Shown one piece after another: positions 1 to 5,378 of a stretch of 36,422 bases of DNA (its first letter is position 1; the number at the start of each line of letters is the position of its first letter). The stretch covers positions 1 to 36,422 of IMG/VR virus record IMGVR_UViG_3300047317_000296. One strand, written 5' to 3'. The notes under the pieces are model-generated. The model worked only from the letters and a program-made list of their open reading frames with translations, did not search any database and was not told where the DNA came from. Source of the DNA: a virus. The position numbers and the translations under genes are program-made.

Positions 1-73
1 CCCCGGCCTGGTGCTGCGAGGCGGGGGGCTGGGCGGGGGCGGGGGCCGGGGCGGCCGGTCGGGCCGCCCCCAA
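1..73 (-). CDS. Possible start of a Pro/Ala-rich protein, cut by the window edge
   Basis: Reading leftward from a TTG at 73-71, the minus strand stays open to the edge and encodes a Pro/Ala-rich stretch that includes PAPAPAPAQPPASQHQAG. This looks like a disordered linker rather than random sequence. The TTG lies 4 bases beyond the stop of the 155-residue gene at 78-545. No convincing ribosome binding site is visible, so the true start may lie outside the window. The function cannot be judged. The extreme GC content means an open frame here is weak evidence on its own. Confidence 0.3.
   Translation of the reverse strand, partial: MGAARPAAPAPAPAQPPASQHQAG
48..70 (-). terminator. GC-rich hairpin just after the 155-residue gene
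   Basis: A perfect 9-bp inverted repeat (48-56 with 62-70, loop 57-61) lies directly downstream of the stop codon at 78-80. No U-rich tract follows, so it is a weak candidate for an intrinsic terminator. It could equally be an mRNA 3'-end stabiliser, or a by-product of the Pro/Ala codons of the possible next gene. Confidence 0.3.
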
Positions 74-77
74 CTTG

Positions 78-545
78 TTAGCCCAGAAGTTGCTCACCGA
101 ACTGCACTCCATCCGCGTAACTGATGATTCCCATGTCGAGGAGATTGGCGATGATCGCCACCACTCCGGCGCGGACGACTACGGAATGATGCCGCTGAAG
201 AACTGCTGCGGTATCCGCGTCCGCTGAATTGCCGGAGTTAACCAGCATAGCCGAGGCAGTAATGCCAGAAACTAGCGGGATGAGCAGCGCTAGCATTTCC
301 CTCAGCGGTGTGAGTTGGTCTATCCGGTCGTGGCTGGCCTGGTGCTCCATTTCGGAGACTTCCGGGCTGTCCGGAGTGAGGTTCATGAGCGGGATCAGCG
401 CCTCGACCTCACCGCACGGGACAATGTCCCAGAGCAGCCGCTTGGTCAGCATTTGCGGAGTGTAGAGGTCGACCTGGAGGTCTTCCTCCTCGGTATTAAG
501 TTCCTCGGGGAACTCGTCGTCCCTCTTCCTGCTGAAGATTCCCAT
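78..545 (-). CDS. Unknown phage protein, possibly membrane-associated (155 aa)
   Basis: I do not recognise this protein. It starts with ATG directly after the polymerase stop (TAAATG), so the two genes are probably translationally coupled. The N-terminal 25 residues are highly charged (MGIFSRKRDDEFPEEL). Two hydrophobic segments at about residues 84-103 and 121-142 could be membrane helices. The Leu-Asn-Thr at 16-18 is the recurrent CTTAATACC word. Third-codon-position GC looks lower than in the neighbouring polymerase gene, which suggests a different history. It is the last complete gene of the replication operon seen here. Confidence 0.7.
   Translation of the reverse strand: MGIFSRKRDDEFPEELNTEEEDLQVDLYTPQMLTKRLLWDIVPCGEVEALIPLMNLTPDSPEVSEMEHQASHDRIDQLTPLREMLALLIPLVSGITASAMLVNSGNSADADTAAVLQRHHSVVVRAGVVAIIANLLDMGIISYADGVQFGEQLLG
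492..500 (-). repeat. CTTAATACC word, copy 1
   Basis: Exact CTTAATACC on the minus strand, read in frame as Leu-Asn-Thr (residues 16-18) of the 155-residue protein, about 45 bases after its start codon. Confidence 0.85.
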
Positions 546-2525
546 TTACTTTGCCTCCGACCAGCGGTCCACGATTTTCACGTCCGACGAGAGCGGGACG
601 CGGAGCAGTTTCTGGATTCCTTCGCCGAGCATGGCTTCCTTCACCAGCGCGGCGCATTCCTCGGCCCGGTCCTCCGGCGCGAGCGTCACGAGTTCGTCGT
701 GCACGGAGAGGATCAGGCGCATGTCGTCCGGCAGGGCGCTGTTCAGCCGGATCATGGCCAACTTGATCAGGTCGGCCGCGCTCCCCTGGATGAGGGAGTT
801 CACCGCCTGGCGCTCGGCACCCATCCGCAGGCCGTTGTTCTGGCTGAGGATGAGCGGCAGGCGCCGCTTGCGGCCGAGCAGGGTGCGGATGTGCGGGGGG
901 CGCCGCGACCGGCAGACCCGGATGACCTGCTCCTTGAAGGCATAGACCTCCGGGAACATCTTCTGGTGCATCTCCATGAAGCGCTTGGCTTCCTTCACGG
1001 TGATGCCTGCCATCGAGGCGACCTTGTCGGGGCCCGCGCCGTACACGACGGCGAAGTTGATGCCCTTGGCGACCTGACGGAAGTCGATGCAGGTTCGGTC
1101 GCCCTCCTTGACCCGCCGCATGAACTCCTGCGGGTCCACGCCCATGAGCGCGGCGGCCGTCGCCGAGTGCGGGTCGACTCCGTTGTGGAACCCCTTGTAG
1201 AGGTCGCCACGACCGATGAAGTGCGCGAGCACGACGAGTTCGATCTGCCCGTAGTCCGCGACGACCAGCTTGTAGCCGGGCGGCGCGATGAACAGGCCAC
1301 GGATCTTCTTACCGAGTTCGGTGTCGGGCCGGGGGATGTTCTGGAGGTTGGGTTCTCGGCAGGAGAACCGGCCGGTCACCGTTCCGTACTGGACGAAGTC
1401 GGCGTGGATCCGGCCGTCGAAGATCCGGCAAGGCTTCTTCGGGTCGCCCTCCACTCCGAGGTACGCGATGGGGTAGTCGAGCAGCTTGCTGACTTCCGCG
1501 TACTCCAGGAGCTTCTTGACGACCTTGTTGCTCTCGTGCTTCTCCAGGCTGTCGGAGTCGGTGGAGTAGTCCTTCCACTCCAGCGCCTGGCCCGCGTCGC
1601 GCTTCTTCTTCCCGCCGTCGGTGGGCTTCATCGGCTTGAGGCCCTGGCCACCCTCGCTCTTGGGGGAGTACAGCACCTCGGCCTTCTGCGCCGGAGCGTT
1701 GAGGTTGAACTGCTTGCCTGCGGCCCGGTAGATGTCCGCCTCGATGTCGACCAGCCGGGCGGACATGTCCGTCACCAGCTCGCGCATCGCAGCCTCGTCG
1801 ACCGGCGCCCCGGTGATGCCCATGTCGAGCAGCACACCCAGGACGTCTTCCTCCAGGCGCCTGACGTGGGTCAGGTTCTGCTCCTGGATCTGCCGCTGGT
1901 ACCGCTTCCACAGCAGCCACGTGTACTTCGCGTCCATGTACGCGTAGTGCGCGACCTTGGAGAAGGGGTGGGCCTCGACGCACTTGCCGACGTTCTCGGT
2001 GTCGTAGTCGACCTTGTAGTAGCGCTTGATCAACTCCTTCAGGCCCTTTTGCTTCATGTTCTCGTCGAGGAGCCACTGAAGGACGATGGTGTCGCTGTAC
2101 TCCGGCGGGCAGATCTCGCCCCAGTACTTCGCCGTGGAGATCAGGTCGAACGTGGCGTTATGCGCGATCTTGATCTTGTCTTCGGCGAAGAACAGCGGCT
2201 TGAGGATGGAGAACACCTCGCTGGGGAGCATCTGCTCCGGCGGGGCGTCGTAGACGGCCGGGATGGCGTCGAACTTCCCGGTGAGCCGGTTCTTCTTCTT
2301 GGTGGCCCTGCTCAGCAGGACGTCGCCGTTGGGGTGGCCGAAGGGGATGGCGTAGGCCATGCCGTCGGCGGCCAGCGAGAGCCAGTTGGCGACGTTCTGC
2401 GTCGGGACGTTTCGGTTGGCGCCGAAGGTCTCGATGTCGAAGGAGAAGGCCGGACGCTCCATGAAGCGCTCGACCACGGTATTAAGTCGGTCGGGGGTGA
2501 GGATGACGGAGTTGCGGATCTTCAC
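546..2525 (-). CDS. Family A DNA polymerase (Pol I-like, 3'-5' exonuclease plus polymerase)
   Basis: This is the replicative polymerase of the phage: 659 residues with no N-terminal 5' nuclease domain. A DEDD-type proofreading domain is visible: Exo I at 28-33 (FDIETF, D30 and E32), Exo II near 123 (HNATFD) and Exo III near 196 (YAYMDAKYTW). Polymerase motif A is near residue 422 (ADYGQIELVVLAHF), motif B near 480 (RQVAKGINFAVVYG) and motif C near 607 (SVHDELV). Motif A is unusual: the common DYSQIELR reads DYGQIELV, losing the arginine. The start is GTG at 2525, with GGAG upstream. The gene lies downstream of the ssDNA-binding protein gene, separated by a hairpin. Leu-Asn-Thr at 14-16 is a copy of the recurrent word. 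The family call is secure. Confidence 0.96.
   Translation of the reverse strand: MKIRNSVILTPDRLNTVVERFMERPAFSFDIETFGANRNVPTQNVANWLSLAADGMAYAIPFGHPNGDVLLSRATKKKNRLTGKFDAIPAVYDAPPEQMLPSEVFSILKPLFFAEDKIKIAHNATFDLISTAKYWGEICPPEYSDTIVLQWLLDENMKQKGLKELIKRYYKVDYDTENVGKCVEAHPFSKVAHYAYMDAKYTWLLWKRYQRQIQEQNLTHVRRLEEDVLGVLLDMGITGAPVDEAAMRELVTDMSARLVDIEADIYRAAGKQFNLNAPAQKAEVLYSPKSEGGQGLKPMKPTDGGKKKRDAGQALEWKDYSTDSDSLEKHESNKVVKKLLEYAEVSKLLDYPIAYLGVEGDPKKPCRIFDGRIHADFVQYGTVTGRFSCREPNLQNIPRPDTELGKKIRGLFIAPPGYKLVVADYGQIELVVLAHFIGRGDLYKGFHNGVDPHSATAAALMGVDPQEFMRRVKEGDRTCIDFRQVAKGINFAVVYGAGPDKVASMAGITVKEAKRFMEMHQKMFPEVYAFKEQVIRVCRSRRPPHIRTLLGRKRRLPLILSQNNGLRMGAERQAVNSLIQGSAADLIKLAMIRLNSALPDDMRLILSVHDELVTLAPEDRAEECAALVKEAMLGEGIQKLLRVPLSSDVKIVDRWSEAK
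2478..2486 (-). repeat. CTTAATACC word, copy 2
   Basis: Exact CTTAATACC on the minus strand, read as Leu14-Asn-Thr of the DNA polymerase, about 39 bases after its GTG start. Confidence 0.85.
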
Positions 2526-2559
2526 AGCGGGCTCCGGTGGTGGTGGATGGGAAAGCTGA

Positions 2560-2592
2560 GGGGAGGCCCCAGCGCGGTGCTGGAACCTCCCC
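2560..2592 (-). terminator. Intergenic hairpin between the ssDNA-binding protein and polymerase genes
   Basis: The 78-base gap between these genes contains GGGGAGG (2560-2566) pairing with CCTCCCC (2586-2592), with an inner CCAGC/GCTGG stem. No U-run follows, so it is more likely an attenuator, partial terminator or mRNA-stability element than a full terminator. It could lower polymerase output relative to the abundant ssDNA-binding protein. That role is inferred. Confidence 0.4.
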
Positions 2593-2603
2593 GTGGGAGG
2601 CCG

Positions 2604-3419
2604 CTAGTCGTTCAGGATCTCCCGGACGATGCCCTTGAGTTCGGTGCGGCGGGTCACCTGGAGGATGTCCTCGTCGTACGCCTTGGCGTCGAACTCCTCC
2701 AGGTCCTCCTCGCTCAGGGGCTCGATGTCCCAGTCGTCGAGGAGGTCACGCTCCTTGATCGGCGTGATGTAGTAGTTGGTCTTGCGGTTCTTGGTCTCCT
2801 TGCGGACGGAGAAGTACAGGTCGTCCCGGTTGATCGGGGCCGTCTTCTTGTCCTTGGAGAAGTTCTTCAGGATGTCCGCGACCATCGGGCCGACCTGCCA
2901 GACCTTGATCTGCGGGTCGTCGGGGTCGGTGAAGTCGATGACGTTGAAGGAGACCTGCTGGCTGGGCTTGTCACCCGCGTCGTCGCACAGCGGGCACTTG
3001 CTCTCCAGGCAGGTGAAGGACTTCTTGCCGGAGCGCTCGATCCAGTGCTGGAGGAAGACCAGGAACGGCTCCTCGTCCAGGAACTTCACGATCACGGACT
3101 CGGTGCCCGCCTTGAAGTTGTCCGGGAAGCCGGAGGACGCCTGCTTGGTCTTCTCGTACGACCCCCAGCCACGGCCGCCGACCTTCGGCGCGGGCTCGTC
3201 GTCCTCGTCGTCGTCCTCGTCACGGGAGGCGCGGCGCGAGCGTCGGGAGGTGTCGGCCTCCTCGGTATTAAGCGACTGGCGGCGCGAGCCACGGCGGGAG
3301 CCACGGGCCGGACGCTCGTCCTCTTCCTCCTCGTAGCCCTTCTCCTCTTCCGGCTCGTCGGCCGGGGAGTACGCCTCGGTGTCGCGGGCGGTGCGGCGGC
3401 GGGTAAGGGTGCGGGGCAT
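2604..3419 (-). CDS. gp32-like single-stranded DNA-binding protein with long charged N-terminal tail
   Basis: The 271 residues split in two. Residues 1-80 are a disordered tail rich in Arg, Glu, Asp and Ser (GSRRGSRR, RRSRRASRDEDDD). The folded part from about residue 85 resembles phage gp32-type ssDNA-binding proteins, including a probable zinc site His125-Cys137-Cys142-Cys145 (FTCLESKCPLCD). T4 gp32 also uses one His and three Cys. It is expected to coat single-stranded DNA at the fork. The ATG follows the upstream stop directly (TGAATG). Its position ahead of DNA polymerase fits a replication role. T4 gp32 has an acidic C-terminal tail, so the N-terminal polyampholyte is unusual. Leu-Asn-Thr at 50-52 is a recurrent-word copy inside this tail. 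Confidence 0.8.
   Translation of the reverse strand: MPRTLTRRRTARDTEAYSPADEPEEEKGYEEEEDERPARGSRRGSRRQSLNTEEADTSRRSRRASRDEDDDEDDEPAPKVGGRGWGSYEKTKQASSGFPDNFKAGTESVIVKFLDEEPFLVFLQHWIERSGKKSFTCLESKCPLCDDAGDKPSQQVSFNVIDFTDPDDPQIKVWQVGPMVADILKNFSKDKKTAPINRDDLYFSVRKETKNRKTNYYITPIKERDLLDDWDIEPLSEEDLEEFDAKAYDEDILQVTRRTELKGIVREILND
3264..3272 (-). repeat. CTTAATACC word, copy 3
   Basis: Exact CTTAATACC on the minus strand, read as Leu50-Asn-Thr in the disordered N-terminal tail of the ssDNA-binding protein, where protein-level constraint should be weak. Confidence 0.85.
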
Positions 3420-3656
3420 TCAGTTCTCCTGCTGGTAGAGATGGATGTACGAGGACGCTTCGCCCGTGTTCAGCCGGGCTTCCTCGATGTCGGCCGCGAG
3501 GGCCTTGCCGATCTGGTCGGTCGCGACCTTGTCCAGGTCGTCGAGCGTGCGTGCCTTGGGGAAGTCGTCGGTGGAGATGTCGACCTCGTAGCCGAACTCC
3601 ACCCACTCGAAGTTGCCCATGGACACGTGGTGCTTCTGGCTCTTGACGATCCTCAC
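3420..3656 (-). CDS. Unknown small protein (78 aa)
   Basis: I do not recognise this family. The start is GTG at 3656, overlapping the TGA of the MerR-like gene (GTGA). The product begins MRIVKSQKHHVSMGNFEWVE and continues as an acidic, helix-prone protein ending at 3420, directly before the ATG of the ssDNA-binding protein gene. Tight packing between a regulator and a replication protein suggests a replication-related or early role, but nothing in the sequence defines it. It contains Arg-Leu-Asn-Thr-Gly encoded by CTGAACACG, not by the recurrent word. It is therefore a useful control showing that the same tripeptide need not use those codons. Confidence 0.7.
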   Translation of the reverse strand: MRIVKSQKHHVSMGNFEWVEFGYEVDISTDDFPKARTLDDLDKVATDQIGKALAADIEEARLNTGEASSYIHLYQQEN

Positions 3657-4123
3657 TCGTCGCCCGCCAGGGCCTTGAAGAGCGCGATGACGCGGGCGCT
3701 GAACTGGGTGTCCTTGATCGGCTTCTGGTGGGAGACGAGGACGCCTTCCTCGTAGGCGATGCGGACGATGCCCTCGACCTGCTCGCGGGTGTACAGGCGA
3801 CGTCGGCCGCGTACGTCCCCGTCCTTGCCCGGCGACTGGTAGGTGGACTTGGGGATGACCCCTTCCCTCTCCCACTTCCGGATGGTCACGGGCTGCCGTC
3901 CCAGCGCCTTGGCGAGGTCGCCGACGGTGAAGAACTCCGTCTCGGCTCCGGCCACGACGTACTTGCGGGGCTTGGCGTCCCATGCTCCGGGGTCGGCCGC
4001 CGACTGGGCGGCCTCGGTATTAAGCCGGTTGGGGTGACGTACCAGGGGGCGCGTCGATCCGGGGTAGTACTGCTCACCGAGGGCGGCGAACTGGTCGTCG
4101 ATGGTGCTGGCGAGTGTGCTCAT
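3653..4123 (-). CDS. MerR-like winged-helix DNA-binding protein (156 aa)
   Basis: Residues about 65-120 carry a MerR/excisionase-type helix-turn-helix: FFTVGDLAKALGRQPVTIRK, then a Trp-containing helix, a basic wing (RGRRR) and a YTREQV helix. This is the usual layout for recognising DNA in the MerR superfamily. No effector-binding domain follows; the C-terminus is a short helical region. The product could be a transcriptional regulator of early genes or a DNA-architecture factor. It is the only obvious stand-alone regulator in the window, so it is a candidate reader of one of the repeated DNA words. That link is inferred. Leu-Asn-Thr at 34-36 is a copy of the CTTAATACC word. Confidence 0.8.
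   Translation of the reverse strand: MSTLASTIDDQFAALGEQYYPGSTRPLVRHPNRLNTEAAQSAADPGAWDAKPRKYVVAGAETEFFTVGDLAKALGRQPVTIRKWEREGVIPKSTYQSPGKDGDVRGRRRLYTREQVEGIVRIAYEEGVLVSHQKPIKDTQFSARVIALFKALAGDE
4016..4024 (-). repeat. CTTAATACC word, copy 4
   Basis: Exact CTTAATACC on the minus strand, read as Leu34-Asn-Thr of the MerR-like protein, about 99 bases after its ATG. Confidence 0.85.
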
Positions 4124-4138
4124 GTGGTGGGGCTCCTG

Positions 4139-4615
4139 TCAGGCGCGGATGGGCTTGAAGGCGAAGGACTCGGTCTCGACGAACAGACCGTCCAGTTCCT
4201 CGTCGCTGATGACGCCCTCCTGGTTGAGGACGTACAACTCGTCCTGGTCCAGGACCTCGGTGGTGACCTGCTTGAAGAGGCGGTCACGGATGCCCTTGGC
4301 GACGGCCAGTTCCTCGGCCTTCTCGGCGTCCAGGGAGGTGGAGACGCGGCGCTCGCGCTTGACCTCGGTGAACTTCTGGCCGTTGACCTCGATGGGCGGG
4401 TCCAACTTCCAGAACTTGCTGCCCTTCTCGTCGACCTCGCCGTTGGCGTCCACGTGGACGCTGACCTCGTCGCGCAACTTGTTCTTGCGGGTGACGATCT
4501 CGGTCTCCTGGAACTTCAGGGCCAGGAACTGCCGGGTCTTCTCCCAGGGCGCTGCCTGGTTGAGGGAGATGGGGCGCTCGATGCGCTGGGTCGCTCGTCG
4601 CTGCACGGTAGCCAT
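4139..4615 (-). CDS. Unknown early phage protein (158 aa)
   Basis: The protein starts MATVQRRATQRIERP and is charged and mostly alpha/beta in character, with no motif I recognise. It is the first gene after the promoter at 4665-4693, and it precedes the MerR-like, ssDNA-binding and polymerase genes in the same direction, so it heads the leftmost replication operon. The start at 4615 is the first ATG after the regulatory gap. An AGAAAGAGAG-type purine stretch upstream could serve as ribosome binding site. The function cannot be inferred beyond probable early expression. Confidence 0.75.
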   Translation of the reverse strand: MATVQRRATQRIERPISLNQAAPWEKTRQFLALKFQETEIVTRKNKLRDEVSVHVDANGEVDEKGSKFWKLDPPIEVNGQKFTEVKRERRVSTSLDAEKAEELAVAKGIRDRLFKQVTTEVLDQDELYVLNQEGVISDEELDGLFVETESFAFKPIRA

Positions 4616-4664
4616 AGAGCGGGGCTCTCTTTCTACGGAGTAGTAGGTCGGTTGAGCAGGTCCG

Positions 4665-4693
4665 ACTCTACATTACGTCTTCAGGATTGTCTA
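4665..4693 (-). promoter_or_regulatory. Probable housekeeping promoter ahead of the polymerase operon
   Basis: On the minus strand, TAGACA (4693-4688) is separated by exactly 17 bases from TAGAGT (4670-4665). This is close to the actinobacterial vegetative pattern. The gap 4616-4719 has no gene. The -10 and its surroundings (GTAGAGTCG) match the promoter at 5123-5151. Two ATTACGTCTTC words lie in and just upstream of this promoter, as expected for operator sites. Confidence 0.7.
4672..4682 (-). promoter_or_regulatory. ATTACGNCTT word, site a (promoter spacer)
   Basis: ATTACGTCTTC lies between the -35 and -10 boxes of the promoter at 4665-4693. Its partner copy at 4700-4710 is 28 bases away. 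This position suggests an operator. Confidence 0.5.
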
Positions 4694-4699
4694 TACCGG

Positions 4700-4710
4700 A
4701 TTACGTCTTC
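4700..4710 (-). promoter_or_regulatory. ATTACGNCTT word, site b
   Basis: A second ATTACGTCTTC, immediately upstream of the -35 box of the promoter at 4665-4693 and in the same orientation as site a. Confidence 0.5.
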
Positions 4711-4719
4711 TTGATGCCG

Positions 4720-5067
4720 TTACTTGCAGCCGAGACCGTGGCGGCCCCTGGCGTAGCGCTGGGCGTCGGCGTCGGTCTGGTCGGTGCGGAGTCCGGTCTC
4801 CGCCACGTCCTGGTAGACGGTGATCACGCGGTGGTCTGCCGGGTCGACGACGGCGACTATCTCGCCTCGGACGTGGCGCCACTGGCCGGGGAACCGGCTG
4901 GATGGGGAGGTGTGCTGTGGGCGGTTGGCGGCCTCCAGTACCTGCGCGCTGCTCCAGCCCTTCAGGGCGGCCTGCTTCTGCGCGTGGTAGGTCAGCCGGT
5001 ACTCGGGGGCGTCGGTGACGCTGTTGCTGCCCCAGGCGATGCCGAGCGCTTCCGCGATGGTGGTCAT
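4720..5067 (-). CDS. DUF4258-like small protein (115 aa)
   Basis: The core YRLTYHAQKQAALKGW, followed by a variable middle and then IVAVVDPADHRVITVYQD, matches the general shape of DUF4258/RelE-like folds: an N-terminal HAxxR-type motif and a terminal beta-strand ending in TVY. Members of this broad fold include toxin-type ribonucleases and many uncharacterised small proteins, so the activity cannot be assigned. The ATG at 5067 follows a strong GCAGGAGG ribosome binding site, and the best promoter in the window (5123-5151) reads into it. It is probably an early, strongly expressed gene, perhaps involved in host takeover. That role is inferred. Confidence 0.7.
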   Translation of the reverse strand: MTTIAEALGIAWGSNSVTDAPEYRLTYHAQKQAALKGWSSAQVLEAANRPQHTSPSSRFPGQWRHVRGEIVAVVDPADHRVITVYQDVAETGLRTDQTDADAQRYARGRHGLGCK

Positions 5068-5122
5068 GCTGTCCTCCTGCGTGCTGTTCGATCCTTCGTT
5101 CGATTAGCTCTTCGTGAGGACG

Positions 5123-5151
5123 ACTCTACGTTCGGCATATGCGGTTGTCAA
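5123..5151 (-). promoter_or_regulatory. Strong housekeeping-type promoter
   Basis: On the minus strand, TTGACA (5151-5146), a 17-base spacer and TAGAGT (5128-5123) make a near-perfect match to the Streptomyces HrdB-type consensus. It lies in the gap 5068-5178, upstream of the DUF4258-like gene. The -10 neighbourhood (GTAGAGTCG) is shared with the promoter at 4665-4693. A variant of the repeated word, GATTAGCTCTTCG at 5102-5114, lies just downstream of the -10. Confidence 0.8.
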
Positions 5152-5178
5152 CGGATTGGCGCCATCCGCTTTACAAAA

Positions 5179-5313
5179 TCACCACAGGTCAGCGACGGCG
5201 CCACGAAGCGCCAGGCGGACGGGGGTCAGGTCCCAGTCCTCCCGCTCCTCCGGTGGGCGTATGACGTCCTCAATCCCCTCACGGAGCAGGACGTCGAGTG
5301 GTTCTTCTCGCAT
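5179..5313 (-). CDS. Unknown very small protein (44 aa)
   Basis: From ATG 5313 the product begins MREEPLDVLLREGIEDVIRP and ends LRGAVADLW. This acidic, helix-like composition looks like real coding sequence. A longer version could begin at GTG 5394, overlapping the end of the SNF2 helicase gene, but its extra N-terminus looks like out-of-frame sequence. The ATG lies inside a 13-bp inverted repeat (5293-5356), so translation may be controlled by RNA folding. The gene is followed by the promoter region at 5123-5151. I do not recognise the protein. Confidence 0.5.
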   Translation of the reverse strand: MREEPLDVLLREGIEDVIRPPEEREDWDLTPVRLALRGAVADLW

Positions 5314-5356
5314 GCCTTGATGGTGCCATGCGATTACGGCTTTAGAACCACTCGAC
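5293..5356 (-). repeat. 13-bp perfect inverted repeat around a small ORF start
   Basis: GTCGAGTGGTTCT at 5293-5305 pairs perfectly with AGAACCACTCGAC at 5344-5356. Inside, TCGCATG and CATGCGA form a second 7-bp stem. In RNA this is a long two-tier hairpin located between the SNF2 helicase stop (5379) and the small ORF, and it encloses the candidate ATG at 5313. It could act as attenuator, mRNA end or translational switch. Confidence 0.6.
5333..5342 (-). promoter_or_regulatory. ATTACGNCTT word, site c
   Basis: ATTACGGCTT lies in the short gap between the SNF2 helicase gene and the 44-residue ORF, inside the loop of the 5293-5356 inverted repeat. Confidence 0.4.
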
Positions 5357-5378
5357 GCCCCTCGTGCGATCCTGGAAG

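Noticed and set aside
3420-3656. Arg-Leu-Asn-Thr-Gly in the 78-residue protein as a sixteenth copy of the recurrent word
   Set aside because: The codons are CTG-AAC-ACG, so the nucleotide word is absent. It serves better as a control that the peptide alone does not force CTTAATACC.
315-3755. Very long open frame on the plus strand, and similar long plus-strand frames opposite other genes
   Set aside because: They lie exactly opposite strongly supported genes (polymerase, ssDNA-binding protein and others), have the Val/Leu/Arg/Asp-rich composition of antisense frames in GC-rich DNA, and show no domains.
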